DNA of 64,000 bases from Rhodospirillaceae bacterium (GCA_009772935.1 WOUR01000016.1:1-64000); one strand, 5' to 3'. Counted from the stretch's first letter, positions 19,284 to 28,459 are shown. Numbers and translations are program-made. Notes: generated from the sequence alone by a model not told the origin.

Positions 19284-19364
19284 AGGGTCCGCCGCGACAC
19301 GGTGCGGCGGATGAGAGGGAACCAGGAGGAGAGAGGGGTTCCCGATCTCTAGGAGGAGACGGTC

Positions 19365-20702
19365 CTAGTGGATCGTCTCGCCGTGCAGGTTGATGTCGAG
19401 ACCCTCGATCTCTTCCTCGGTCGTCACGCGCAGCCCGATCAGGGCATCGACGATCTTGAGGATGATGAAGGTGGCGACCGCGCACCAAGCGATGCAGACC
19501 AGCGAGCCCCAGAGCTGCGTCAGGACCTGGCCGGCGTTGCCGTCGATCAGCCCCTTCTTGCCCTCGCCGCCGATCACTTCCACGGCGAAGACGCCGGTCA
19601 GGATGGCGCCGACGAAGCCGCCGATGCCGTGCACGCCGAACGCGTCGAGCGAGTCGTCGTAGCCCATCGCCTTCTTGAGGCCGGTGGCGCCCCAGAAACA
19701 GACCAGGCCGGCGATGATGCCGATGGCCAGCGCGCCCATCGGCGTCACGAAGCCCGAGGCCGGGGTGATGGCGACGAGACCGCCGACGGCACCCGAGATG
19801 ATGCCGAGGACCGACGGCTTGCCGCGCGTCACCCACTCCGCGAACATCCAGGCCAGAGCGGCCGCGGCCGAGGCGAACTGGGTGACCGCCATCGCCATGC
19901 CGGCATTGGGGCTGGCGCCGACGGCGGAGCCGGCGTTGAAGCCGAACCAGCCGACCCACAGCAGGGCGGCGCCGATCACGGAGTAGACGAGGTTGTGCGG
20001 CGCCATGTTCTCGGTGCCGAAGCCCTTGCGCTTGCCGATGACGAGGGCGCAGACGAGGCCCGCCACGCCGGCGTTGATGTGCACCACGGTGCCGCCGGCA
20101 TAGTCGAGAACACCCCAGTCGCCGAGGAAGCCGCCGCCCCACACCCAGTGGGCGATGGGCGCATAGACGATCAGCGACCACAGCGCCATGAACCACATCA
20201 TGGCCGAGAACTTCATGCGCTCGGCGAAGGCGCCGGCGATCAGTGCGGGCGTGATGATGGCAAAGGTGAGCTGGAAGCACATGAAGACGGTCTCGGGAAC
20301 CGTCTTGGCGAGGTCATGCACGCTGTCGAGCCCGAGGCCAGCCATGAAGATGCGGCCGAGCCCACCAACGATCGAGCTGCCCGGCGTGAAGGCCAGACTG
20401 TAGCCGACGATCAGCCACAGTACGGAAATCATGCAGGTGATGGCGAAGCTCTGCATCACCGTCGACAGCACGTTCTTCTTGCGAACCATTCCACCGTAGA
20501 ACAGGGCGAGGCCCGGAATGGTCATCATCAGCACCAGCGCCGTCGAGGTGAGCATCCACGCCGTATCACCGGTATCGAGCTTGGGCGCGGCCGCCGCCGG
20601 AGCCGGCGTCGCGGCAGCCTGGGCCAGCGCCAACGCCGGCAGGAGCAGCACTGCGGCCGCCCCCGCGCCGGCAAGCACCGAGTTGGTCTTGAACTTCATC
20701 AT
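19365..20702 (-). CDS. amtB: Ammonium transporter AmtB
   Basis: A 445-residue inner-membrane ammonium channel with an N-terminal signal sequence (residues 1-24, ending ALALAQ) and eleven transmembrane helices. Recognisable parts are TGDTAWMLTSTALVLMM and FYGGMVRKKNVLS. The first pore His is in VVHINAGVAG and the second in FGVHGIGGFVGA. It acts as a trimer gated by PII. Start ATG 20702 has AGGGGA upstream; ATG 20699 is the alternative. A PII gene lies 35 nt upstream, the classical glnK-amtB pair, and a second PII gene follows. Confidence 0.96.
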   Translation of the reverse strand: MMKFKTNSVLAGAGAAAVLLLPALALAQAAATPAPAAAAPKLDTGDTAWMLTSTALVLMMTIPGLALFYGGMVRKKNVLSTVMQSFAITCMISVLWLIVGYSLAFTPGSSIVGGLGRIFMAGLGLDSVHDLAKTVPETVFMCFQLTFAIITPALIAGAFAERMKFSAMMWFMALWSLIVYAPIAHWVWGGGFLGDWGVLDYAGGTVVHINAGVAGLVCALVIGKRKGFGTENMAPHNLVYSVIGAALLWVGWFGFNAGSAVGASPNAGMAMAVTQFASAAAALAWMFAEWVTRGKPSVLGIISGAVGGLVAITPASGFVTPMGALAIGIIAGLVCFWGATGLKKAMGYDDSLDAFGVHGIGGFVGAILTGVFAVEVIGGEGKKGLIDGNAGQVLTQLWGSLVCIAWCAVATFIILKIVDALIGLRVTTEEEIEGLDINLHGETIH

Positions 20703-20737
20703 CGTCCCCTGGTTCTCGAGTTGATTGTGGTGTCGGA

Positions 20738-21118
<381 letters not shown>

Positions 21119-21131
21119 TCAATTCGACGCG

Positions 21132-21148
21132 AGCAAAGGTCGTGCCAA
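21132..21148 (-). promoter_or_regulatory. Sigma-54 promoter of glnK-amtB
   Basis: Read on the minus strand this is TTGGCACGACCTTTGCT. It matches the -24/-12 consensus, with GG and GC the correct 10 bp apart. Transcription would start near 21121, about 45 nt upstream of the glnK ATG. Confidence 0.85.
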
Positions 21149-21175
21149 ACCGCGCCCGACAAATTGCATCCTCGC

Positions 21176-21192
21176 TTGGCACGCCCCTTGCA
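21176..21192 (+). promoter_or_regulatory. Sigma-54 promoter of the TorF-family porin gene
   Basis: TTGGCACGCCCCTTGCA matches the -24/-12 consensus. The invariant GG is at 21178-21179 and GC at 21190-21191. Transcription would start near 21203, a leader of about 30 nt. It is arranged back to back with the glnK promoter, 27 bp apart. Confidence 0.85.
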
Positions 21193-21234
21193 CGGATTGG
21201 GGCGGAAACAAGTCATAAGTCTTTGGGGGTGGTC

Positions 21235-22122
21235 GTGTTGCTTAAAAAAACCGCTGTTCTGGCTACGTCGCTGATCACATTCTATGCATCCAGCGCTGCC
21301 TATGCACAGGGTACGCCAGATCCGCAGACCGTTACGGTCACGCAGGATCAGCAGGTAGCGCAGGGAACGCCCGATCCGGCCACCACGCCGGCGGCGCCGG
21401 AGAAGGAGACCTGGAAGGCTCCGTTCGGTGGCACCTTCACCGCCGGCTTCGCGGTTCTCAACGACTACTCCTATCGCGGCATCTCGCAGACCCAGCGCCA
21501 GATCGCCGTCCAGGCCGCCCTCGGCTACGAGACCCCCACCGTCAGCGAGAAGATCCCGCTCAGCGCCTATGTCGGCGCCTGGGGCTCCAACGTGAACTTC
21601 CCCGGCACCGGCACGACCGCCGAGATCGACCTTCTCACCGGCCTGAAGCTCAAGCTCCTCGACGACAAGCTCACCTTCGACCTGGGCTACATCCGCTACA
21701 ACTATCTCAGCGCCCCCTCGAACCTGTTCTACGACTTCAGTGAGTTCGGCCTCGTCGCCGGATACGATTTCGGCGTCGCCCAGGTCAGCGCCGCCGTCCG
21801 CTACAGCCCCAACTTCTTCGCCAACTCGGGCAACGCCTGGTACAAGTGGGCCTCGGTCACCGTTCCCATGCCGTTCCTCCACGTCAACGACAACGTGGCG
21901 TTCAAGGCCTTCGGCACCATCGGCAACCAGTATGTCGAGCGCTTCGTCAACTACGGCATTCCCAACGACAACTACTGGGACTGGCAGCTCGGCCTCGTCG
22001 TCTCCGTCTACGGCTTCGACCTCTCCGCCGTCTATACGGGCACCAATCTCAGCGTCCAGGACTGCCTCGGCACCCAGAACTGCGCCAGCCGCGTCATCCT
22101 CGGCATCGCCAAGGCGTTCTGA
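21235..22122 (+). CDS. TorF-family putative porin (Gcw_chp domain)
   Basis: A 295-residue outer-membrane beta-barrel candidate. The signal peptide ends SSAAYA-Q near residue 22, followed by a low-complexity linker with two copies of QGTPDP. The barrel begins at GGTFTAGFAVLNDYSYRGISQTQ, a hallmark start of this family, and ends with an aromatic C-terminal residue (AKAF) as outer-membrane proteins do. A possible disulfide lies in QDCLGTQNCAS. Start GTG 21235 follows GGGGG; GTG 21229 and TTG 21238 are alternatives. The sigma-54 promoter implies nitrogen-regulated expression, so the pore may admit ammonium or organic nitrogen; that is inferred from position only. Confidence 0.85.
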   Translation: MLLKKTAVLATSLITFYASSAAYAQGTPDPQTVTVTQDQQVAQGTPDPATTPAAPEKETWKAPFGGTFTAGFAVLNDYSYRGISQTQRQIAVQAALGYETPTVSEKIPLSAYVGAWGSNVNFPGTGTTAEIDLLTGLKLKLLDDKLTFDLGYIRYNYLSAPSNLFYDFSEFGLVAGYDFGVAQVSAAVRYSPNFFANSGNAWYKWASVTVPMPFLHVNDNVAFKAFGTIGNQYVERFVNYGIPNDNYWDWQLGLVVSVYGFDLSAVYTGTNLSVQDCLGTQNCASRVILGIAKAF

Positions 22123-22134
22123 GCCCGCTTCCGG

Positions 22135-22156
22135 CGCGGCCCCATCCGGGGCCGCG
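22135..22156 (+). terminator. Hairpin after the porin gene
   Basis: A 9-bp perfect stem (CGCGGCCCC / GGGGCCGCG) with loop ATCC begins 12 nt past the stop codon. Only a weak T stretch follows, but position and stability suit a transcription end before ubiH. Confidence 0.55.
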
Positions 22157-22210
22157 TCGCATTGACCATGGAGGGTTGCCGCCCTTCGGAGCGGCTGCCA
22201 TCTATGGCCA

Positions 22211-23485
22211 ATGGATAGTCGTCCTTCCGGCAGCTCCCCCTTCGACCTTGCCATCGCAGGCGCGGGCCTCAACGGCAGCCTTCTCGCCCTGGCGGCCGGT
22301 GAAGCAGGCCTTTCGACCGCCCTCATCGACCGCGTCCCGCTCGCCACGCTGGCCCAGCCCGGTTCCGACGGTCGCACCACCGCCCTCGCCTTCACCAGCC
22401 AGCGCATGTTCGCCGCGCTCGGCGCCTGGGACGAGATTGCCCCCGAAGCCGAGCCGATCCGCGACATCCGGATCTCCGATGCCGGCCATGACGGACGCGC
22501 GAGCCCGCTCTTCCTCCATTTCGACCACCGCGAGGCCGCCGAAGGCGGCGACGCCGCGGCGCCAATGGGCTGGATCGTCGAGAACCGCTTCCTCCGCGCG
22601 GCCTTGCTGCGCCGGCTCGCCGCCTGCCCCAAGGTCGAACTCATCTCGCCCGACGAGGTGGTCGAGAGCGAGCGCGGGCCGGATCGCGCCGGCCTGGTGC
22701 TGAAGAGCGGCCGGCGCGTCGCCACCCGCCTGATCGCCTCCGCCGAAGGCCGTCTCGGCTCGATGCGCGAGGAGGCCGGCATCGGCGCGCGCAACTGGTC
22801 CTACAACCAGATTGCCATCGTCCTGGTGGCCCACCATGCCGAACCACATCGAGGCATCGCGCAGGAAAGGTTCCTGCCCAGCGGCCCCTTCGCCATCCTG
22901 CCGATGACGGACGGCCCCGCGGGCGAGCATCGCTCGTCGATCGTGTGGACCGAACGGTCCGATCTCGCGCCCCGTCTGCTCGAACTCGACGAGCCGCGCT
23001 TCCAGGCGGAATTCGCGCGGCGGTTCGGCGATCATCTCGGGCCGGTCGTCGCGGTGGGACCCCGCTGGTCCTATCCGCTGCGCCTCGTCCATGCCGAGCG
23101 CTACATCGATACCCGCCTGGTGCTGGTGGGCGATGCCGCGCACGGCATCCACCCCATCGCGGGCCAGGGCTACAATCTCGGCGTTCGCGACATCGCGGCC
23201 CTGGTCGAGGTGATGGTCGACGCCAAGCGGCTGGGCCTCGACGTCGGCGGCGCCGATACGCTGGAGCGCTACGCGCAATGGCGCCGGGCGGACAACCTCA
23301 CCATGGTCGCCGCCACCGACCTGCTGACCCGCCTGTTCTCCAACGACGTCGCGCCGCTCAGGCTGGTGCGCGACGCGGGCCTCGCCGCCGTCAACCGCGT
23401 GCCGGCGCTGCGCAAGTTCTTCGTCCGCCACGCCATGGGCCTGGTCGGCGACCTGCCCAAGCTGCTCCGGGGCGAGCAGCCTTAG
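22211..23485 (+). CDS. UbiH/UbiF/VisC-family FAD-dependent hydroxylase
   Basis: A 424-residue flavoprotein monooxygenase that probably hydroxylates the ring of a ubiquinone precursor. The N-terminal FAD-binding motif is IAGAGLNGS (residues 15-23). The second FAD motif, LVGDAAHGIHPIAGQGYNLG, starts near residue 305 and is typical of the ubiquinone hydroxylases. Which ring position is modified (C1, C5 or C6) is not clear because alphaproteobacterial enzymes vary. It overlaps the oppositely oriented membrane-protein gene by 4 nt at the 3' ends. Confidence 0.88.
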   Translation: MDSRPSGSSPFDLAIAGAGLNGSLLALAAGEAGLSTALIDRVPLATLAQPGSDGRTTALAFTSQRMFAALGAWDEIAPEAEPIRDIRISDAGHDGRASPLFLHFDHREAAEGGDAAAPMGWIVENRFLRAALLRRLAACPKVELISPDEVVESERGPDRAGLVLKSGRRVATRLIASAEGRLGSMREEAGIGARNWSYNQIAIVLVAHHAEPHRGIAQERFLPSGPFAILPMTDGPAGEHRSSIVWTERSDLAPRLLELDEPRFQAEFARRFGDHLGPVVAVGPRWSYPLRLVHAERYIDTRLVLVGDAAHGIHPIAGQGYNLGVRDIAALVEVMVDAKRLGLDVGGADTLERYAQWRRADNLTMVAATDLLTRLFSNDVAPLRLVRDAGLAAVNRVPALRKFFVRHAMGLVGDLPKLLRGEQP

Positions 23486-23946
23486 TATCCAAGATATCTC
23501 GGCAGGCTCGTACATCCGACAAGCATCACGCCCAACGGTATGGCCGACGCTAAGCACCAGGAAACACACGCCATCAGAAACAGCTGGTCGAAGTGTATCA
23601 TGCGCGGCGCAGCCATATTGCCAAAGCCAAACATCGATGGCCGAGGATTGACGATGCTGTCGTAAATCCTCGCTGAGAACGTCTGGTCCCAGCGCAGCGC
23701 GACGTAGCATATCCAGGCGGTCGGCAGCCCTGTGACTAGCCCTACCATTGCCCATAGCGAATCCGCCGCGTCCCGAGGCGGCACTATCCATTCCGGGCAG
23801 CGGCTGGTGCTTGGATCGACGATAAGGAGAATGAGCGTCTCGAAGACGAGGACGACCAAGCATGCGGCGGCCGTCCGACGCACGATCCTGCGGCAGTAGT
23901 CAGAATCATAGTTGGAAGGACCTCTGTAGAGGGGCGCGTCCGGCAA
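23482..23946 (-). CDS. Hypothetical membrane protein (154 aa)
   Basis: The family is not recognised. Three hydrophobic helices are visible at about 26-43, 63-84 and 120-145 (FLMACVSWCLASAIPLGVML). The N terminus is charged and carries YDSDYCRRIVRR. Codon use is less GC-rich than in flanking genes, which suggests later acquisition or weak selection. It is transcribed away from the CobW gene and converges on ubiH with a 4-nt overlap. Confidence 0.55.
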   Translation of the reverse strand: MPDAPLYRGPSNYDSDYCRRIVRRTAAACLVVLVFETLILLIVDPSTSRCPEWIVPPRDAADSLWAMVGLVTGLPTAWICYVALRWDQTFSARIYDSIVNPRPSMFGFGNMAAPRMIHFDQLFLMACVSWCLASAIPLGVMLVGCTSLPRYLGY

Positions 23947-24046
23947 GCTTGCAACCTACGTGAACAGGCACATGCTAGCGGGGGAGCCGCAGTTGCGCAG
24001 CCCCGTTGAACACCCTATTTCAAGGGCCATTATTCGAGGTTTTTCA

Positions 24047-25012
24047 ATGGCGCAGCCGCAAGTTCCCGTCACCGTGCTCACCGGCTATCTCGGCGCCGGC
24101 AAGACCACCCTCCTCAACCGCATCCTGAGCGAGCAACACGGCAAGAAATACGCCGTCATCGTGAACGAATTCGGCGAGCTGGGTGTCGACAACGACCTCG
24201 TGGTGAACGCCGACGAGGAAGTCTTCGAGATGAACAACGGCTGCATCTGCTGCACCGTGCGCGGCGACCTGATCCGCATCATCGAAGGCCTGATGAAGCG
24301 CAAGGACAAGTTCGACGGCATCCTGGTCGAAACGACCGGCCTCGCCGATCCCGGTCCCGTCGCGCAGACCTTCTTCACCGACGAGGACGTGAAGGCGAAG
24401 ACGCGCCTCGACGCCATCGTCACCGTGATCGACGCCAAGCACTTCTTCGGCCAGCTCGAACAGGGCAGCGAGGCCGAGCAGCAGGTGGCGTTCGCCGACG
24501 TCATCCTGCTCAACAAGACCGACCTGGTGAGCGCCGACGAACTCGCGAAGGTCGAAGACAGGATCCGCGGCATCAACCGCTACGCCCGCATCTTCCACAC
24601 GCAGAAGAGCCAGATCGAGCTCGAGGCCATCCTCGACAAGGGTGCGTTCGATCTCGGCCGCATCCTCGAATTCGAGCCCGATTTCCTGCACAGTGGCCAC
24701 GACCATCACCACGAGGACGAGGTCCGCAGCCTGTCGATCACCGCCGACCGGCCAGTCGACCCCGACAAGTTCCAGAAGTGGATGGGCGCGCTGCTGCAGA
24801 TCAAGGGCGCCGACATCTTCCGCAGCAAGGGCATCCTTGCCATCGACGGTGCGCCACGGCGCTACGTCTACCAGGGCGTCCACATGATGATGGACAGCGC
24901 CTGGGGCACGCCGTGGAAGGACGGCGAGACGCGGTCGAGCAAGCTGGTGTTCATCGGGCGCAACCTCGACGGCGACAACCTGCAGCGCGGCTTCGAAGAC
25001 TGCCTGAAGTAG
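24047..25012 (+). CDS. CobW/COG0523-family GTPase metallochaperone
   Basis: A 321-residue cytosolic GTPase. Walker A is GYLGAGKT (13-20), the invariant metal-binding CxCC is in GCICCTVR (66-69), the NKTD guanine motif is near 157, and a His-rich linker HSGHDHHHEDE lies near 220-230 before the C-terminal CobW_C domain. Such proteins insert zinc or cobalt into target proteins. ATG 24047 has GAGG 9 nt upstream and gives the normal N terminus; an in-frame start at 23960 would add 29 unusual residues. No Zur-type palindrome was found upstream, so zinc control is not evident. A WD40 protein gene follows at 4 nt. Confidence 0.92.
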   Translation: MAQPQVPVTVLTGYLGAGKTTLLNRILSEQHGKKYAVIVNEFGELGVDNDLVVNADEEVFEMNNGCICCTVRGDLIRIIEGLMKRKDKFDGILVETTGLADPGPVAQTFFTDEDVKAKTRLDAIVTVIDAKHFFGQLEQGSEAEQQVAFADVILLNKTDLVSADELAKVEDRIRGINRYARIFHTQKSQIELEAILDKGAFDLGRILEFEPDFLHSGHDHHHEDEVRSLSITADRPVDPDKFQKWMGALLQIKGADIFRSKGILAIDGAPRRYVYQGVHMMMDSAWGTPWKDGETRSSKLVFIGRNLDGDNLQRGFEDCLK

Positions 25013-25016
25013 TCCT

Positions 25017-26063
25017 GTGAAGATCGATCTCGCCAACCCGGCCTGGCAGCAGACGCTGCCGCCGGCCCGCTCCCTCGCCGCCGACGCGCCCGTCGCCGCC
25101 TGCGCCTTCAATCGCGACGGCTCGACCGTGGCCTTTGCCCTGGGTGACGGCCAGGTCCGCCGCCTGCCCGCCGACATCGCGGCACCGGCCCCCGACGCGG
25201 CGCCACCCGTTCACAGCGGTGTCGTTCTGGCACTGGTCGGCGACCCGACGGGCGACGGCTTCGTGAGCGGTGGCGACGACGGCCGCGTGCTGCGCATCGC
25301 CGCCGACGGTTCCGCGACGGAGCTGCTGGCGCAGAAGGGCAAGTGGATCGAGCATCTCGTTACCCATAGGACAACGGGTGCGGTCGCCGCCTCGGCCGGC
25401 AAGACCATGTTCCTGTTCCGCGACGGCGAGGTCCGCGAGTTCGGCCCGCATCCCAGCACCGTTGCCGGTCTCGATTTCAGCAAGGACGGCAGCCGCGTCG
25501 CCTGCGCGCATTACGGCGGCATCACCGTGTGGAGCCTGAGCAAGGACGTCGCCCTGCCGCCGCGCCGCTTCGCCTGGCAGGGCAGCCACGTGGCGCTGCG
25601 CTGGAGTACCGACGGCAAGTTCATCGCCACCGGCACGCAGGAGAACGACATCCATGTCTGGCGCGTGGCGCAGGCCACCGACATGCGCATGCAGGGCTAT
25701 CCCGCCAAGGTGAAGTCGCTGTCGTGGACCGCCGACGCGCGCTTCCTCTACACCTCCTCGCAACCGGTGTTCACCGCCTGGCCGTTCTCCGGCAAGGGTC
25801 CCGAGGGCAAGCCGCCGCTGCAGTTCGGCGACGAGGGCGCCGGCCTCATGACGGTTGTCGCCGCTCATCCGGCGGCCGAATTCGTGGCCGGCGGCTACGA
25901 TTCCGGTGAGTTGCAACTCGGCGACATCCGGACAAAACGCTCGGTCGTGCTGAAGATGGCTGACGGCGCGTCCATCACCTGCCTCGCCTGGTCGCCGGAT
26001 GGATTCAAGCTGGCGGTCGGCAACGACCGCGGCGATCTGCTGACGGTCGATCTGCGGCGCTGA
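25017..26063 (+). CDS. WD40-repeat protein paired with CobW
   Basis: This 348-residue protein is predicted to form a beta-propeller. Repeated blocks such as VAACAFNRDGSTVAFAL, VALRWSTDGKFIATGTQ and ITCLAWSPDGFKLAVGN each contain the S/N-x-D-G turn of WD40 blades; six to seven blades are likely. There is no signal peptide. It starts with GTG 25017, only 4 nt after the CobW stop, so it should be co-translated with it. WD40 propellers are scaffolds, so it may dock the GTPase to a client enzyme. The client is unknown. Confidence 0.8.
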   Translation: MKIDLANPAWQQTLPPARSLAADAPVAACAFNRDGSTVAFALGDGQVRRLPADIAAPAPDAAPPVHSGVVLALVGDPTGDGFVSGGDDGRVLRIAADGSATELLAQKGKWIEHLVTHRTTGAVAASAGKTMFLFRDGEVREFGPHPSTVAGLDFSKDGSRVACAHYGGITVWSLSKDVALPPRRFAWQGSHVALRWSTDGKFIATGTQENDIHVWRVAQATDMRMQGYPAKVKSLSWTADARFLYTSSQPVFTAWPFSGKGPEGKPPLQFGDEGAGLMTVVAAHPAAEFVAGGYDSGELQLGDIRTKRSVVLKMADGASITCLAWSPDGFKLAVGNDRGDLLTVDLRR

Positions 26064-26064
26064 G

Positions 26065-27215
26065 TTACCCCCGCCGCACCAGCGCACGGTGCGAGATCAG
26101 GCAGAGGATGCCCGCGATGCCCATGGCGGTCGTCATCGGCGCGATGGTGCCATCGAAGGTCTGCCCGACGATCGCGCCGAAGATCGCGCCGGCCCCGAAC
26201 GTCATGACGCCCATCAGCGACGACGCGGTGCCCGCCATGTGCGGGTAGTGCTGCATCGCCATCGCCGTCGAATTCGGCGCGATCAGGCTCAGCGTCGCGA
26301 TCTGGAAGACCATGCAAACCAGGAAGGGCCACAGGCCGAACGTGCCGTACCGAGCCTCGATCCAGCCCATGACCATCGCCGCCGTGCCGGACAAGGCCGG
26401 AACGATCACCGCGAAGCGCAGGATGCGCCCGGCGCCCAGGAGGCGCACGAACCGCGCATTGAACAGGCTGCCGATGGTCATGAAGATCACCATGCCACCG
26501 AACACCACGCCGTAGAAACGGGGCGAGATCCCGTAGCGCTCGATGAACACGAACGGCGATCCCGAGATGTACGAGAACAGGGCGGCGAACATGAAGGACG
26601 AGGTCAGGGCATAGCCCATGAAGGTGCGCGTGCTCAGCAACTCGCCGAACCGCTTCAGGATCTGGGTGAAGACCAGCGGCTGGCGATACTCCGGCTTCAG
26701 CGTCTCGGGGAGCTGGAACCACGCGACGACGAAGGCAATCACACCGGCGGACGCCAGCACCCAGAAAATGGCGCGCCAACCGGCAAACCACATCACCTGG
26801 CCCCCGATCACAGGCGCCAGCATCGGCGCAATGGAGGTGCAGGCCATCATGAGCGACATGGCGCGCGCGGCGTGATCCTTTTCAGCCAGGTCGCGTACCA
26901 TCGTGCGCGCCAGCACGACGCCGCCGCAAACGCACAGCCGATGCTCGTCAGCACGTAGATCACCAGGCCGATCAGGATGACCGGGCGGCGGCCGAACCGG
27001 TCTCCCGCGGGGCCGTAGAAGACCTGCCCCACGCCGAAGGCGATCATGAAGGCCGACAGTGTGAGCTGGATGTCGCCGGCCGAGGATTGGAGGTCGACCG
27101 CGATCACCGGCAGGGCCGGCAGGTACATGTCGATCGAAAGCGGGGTGAAGGCCGACAACAGCGCGAGCACCGCCAGGAGGAGCGGCGACAGGGTCGGACG
27201 AGTCTTGGTGTTCAT
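26065..27215 (-). pseudogene. Bcr/CflA-type MFS efflux transporter, frameshifted with internal deletion
   Basis: The N-terminal part (from ATG 27215; MNTKTRPTLSPLLLAVLALL, TM1-TM3 up to IYVLTSIGCAFA) lies in one frame. The rest (GGVVLARTMVRDLAEKDHAA to the stop at 26065; TM4-TM12) lies in another. The break falls at about 26918-26940. In intact Bcr/CflA proteins about 18-20 residues (the end of TM3, the loop and the start of TM4 with RFLQALG) separate these segments, so a deletion of about 50-60 nt not divisible by three explains both the gap and the frame change. A single-base sequencing error would not. The remaining sequence looks well conserved, so inactivation is probably recent. The family exports drugs such as bicyclomycin, or sulfonamides and Cys derivatives. 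Confidence 0.85.
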
Positions 27216-27268
27216 TGCGCGGTGGCTCTACAGGCATCCATGGCATCTCGCCATGCTATAAGCGGACC

Positions 27269-28057
27269 ATGACATCGCTGCCTGACCTGTCAGAAACGCA
27301 GATCCGCCGTTACGCGCGACATATCGTGCTGGCGGAGATCGGCGGCGTTGGCCAGTCGAAGCTGATTGCGGCGAAAGTCCTGGTCGTCGGTGCCGGCGGC
27401 CTCGGCGCACCCCTCCTGCAGTATCTGGCCGCGGCCGGTATCGGCACGCTGGGTGTGATCGACCACGACACGGTTGATCTCTCCAATCTGCAACGCCAGG
27501 TGATTCACCGCACGTCCGACGTGGGTGTTTCCAAGGTCGAAAGCGCACGCCGCGCGCTGGAAGAGATCAATCCCGAAGTGGGCGTGCTCACCCATGACGA
27601 GCGCCTGACGGCGGACAATGCCGACCGCATCCTCGCCGACTACGACCTCGTAGCCGACGGCAGCGACAACTTCGCCACGCGCTACCTGCTGAACGACGTC
27701 TGCTTCCGCCTGCGCAAGACGCTGGTCTCGGCGGCGATCCTGCGCTTCGACGGCCAGATCTCGACCTACAAGGCATGGCAGGGCGCGGGACATCCCTGCC
27801 TGCGCTGCCTCTTTCCCGAGGCGCCGTCGGAAGACGCCGTGCCGAGCTGCGCGCAGGCCGGCGTGCTGGGGGCGCTGGCCGGCACCCTGGGCACGCTGCA
27901 GGCCACCGAAGTGGTGAAGGAGATCCTGGGCGTCGGGCGTTCGCTCTCGGGGTCGCTCCTGATGTACGACGCGCTCAACGCCTCCTTCGAAACGCTGGCG
28001 GTCACCAAGCGACCCGGGTGCCCGACCTGCGGCACCTCAGCGGGAGCAGCGCCGTGA
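27269..28057 (+). CDS. HesA/MoeB/ThiF-family adenylyltransferase
   Basis: A 262-residue E1-like enzyme that adenylates the C-terminal Gly of a ubiquitin-like sulfur carrier such as MoaD or ThiS. The nucleotide loop is VVGAGGLGAPLLQYL (39-53), followed by IDHDTVDLSNLQRQ and the catalytic region ADGSDNFATRYLLND. Zinc-binding Cys pairs are CLRC (about 177-180) and CPTC (about 252-255). No rhodanese domain is attached. The stop overlaps the next start as GTGA, coupling it to the DsrE-family gene, so a sulfur-relay role is plausible. Choosing between molybdopterin and thiamine pathways is not possible here. Confidence 0.9.
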   Translation: MTSLPDLSETQIRRYARHIVLAEIGGVGQSKLIAAKVLVVGAGGLGAPLLQYLAAAGIGTLGVIDHDTVDLSNLQRQVIHRTSDVGVSKVESARRALEEINPEVGVLTHDERLTADNADRILADYDLVADGSDNFATRYLLNDVCFRLRKTLVSAAILRFDGQISTYKAWQGAGHPCLRCLFPEAPSEDAVPSCAQAGVLGALAGTLGTLQATEVVKEILGVGRSLSGSLLMYDALNASFETLAVTKRPGCPTCGTSAGAAP

Positions 28058-28443
28058 ACGAAGGCGGCATTTCGGTCATCCTGCGCTCCGACGACTACGA
28101 GAGCGTCCACTACGGCCTTGCCCTCGCCGCGGCGGCGCTGGCCGTCAACAAGCCAGCCGTGCTGTTCTTCACCATGGGTGGCATCCGCGCCCTGCAGGGT
28201 TCTCCCCCGGCGCTGCGCGCCTGGGAGCGCGACGCCCTCAATCGCGCGCGCGGCGTCGGCGACTTCGAGACGCTGCTGCAGGCCTGCGTCGAGCTTGGCG
28301 CGCGCCTGATCGTGTGCGAAATGGGCCTGCGGTCGCTCGACATCGATCGCGCGAGCCTGCGGGCCGACGTACCCTTCACGGTCGCCGGCATCGTGACCTT
28401 GCTGGAAGAGACCAAGCCGGGCATGCACCTGGTTTCACTGTGA
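28054..28443 (+). CDS. DsrE/DsrF-like family protein
   Basis: This 129-residue cytosolic protein has the Rossmann-like DsrE fold: ISVILRSDDYESVHYGLALA at the first strand-helix, PAVLFFTMGGI at the second, and LIVCEMGLRSL with a Cys near residue 90 where sulfur-relay members carry the active Cys. It starts with GTG 28054, which overlaps the ThiF/MoeB stop, and has CGGGAG upstream. Pairing with an E1-like sulfur-carrier activator suggests sulfur trafficking; a peroxiredoxin-like role is an alternative. Confidence 0.75.
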   Translation: MNEGGISVILRSDDYESVHYGLALAAAALAVNKPAVLFFTMGGIRALQGSPPALRAWERDALNRARGVGDFETLLQACVELGARLIVCEMGLRSLDIDRASLRADVPFTVAGIVTLLEETKPGMHLVSL

Positions 28444-28459
28444 CCTTGTGGGAGACTTC

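Noticed and set aside
21149-21175. Possible NtrC site between the two sigma-54 promoters
   Set aside because: No convincing dyad of the TGCAC / GTGCA type was found; the stretch is only 27 bp and would be too close to both promoters.
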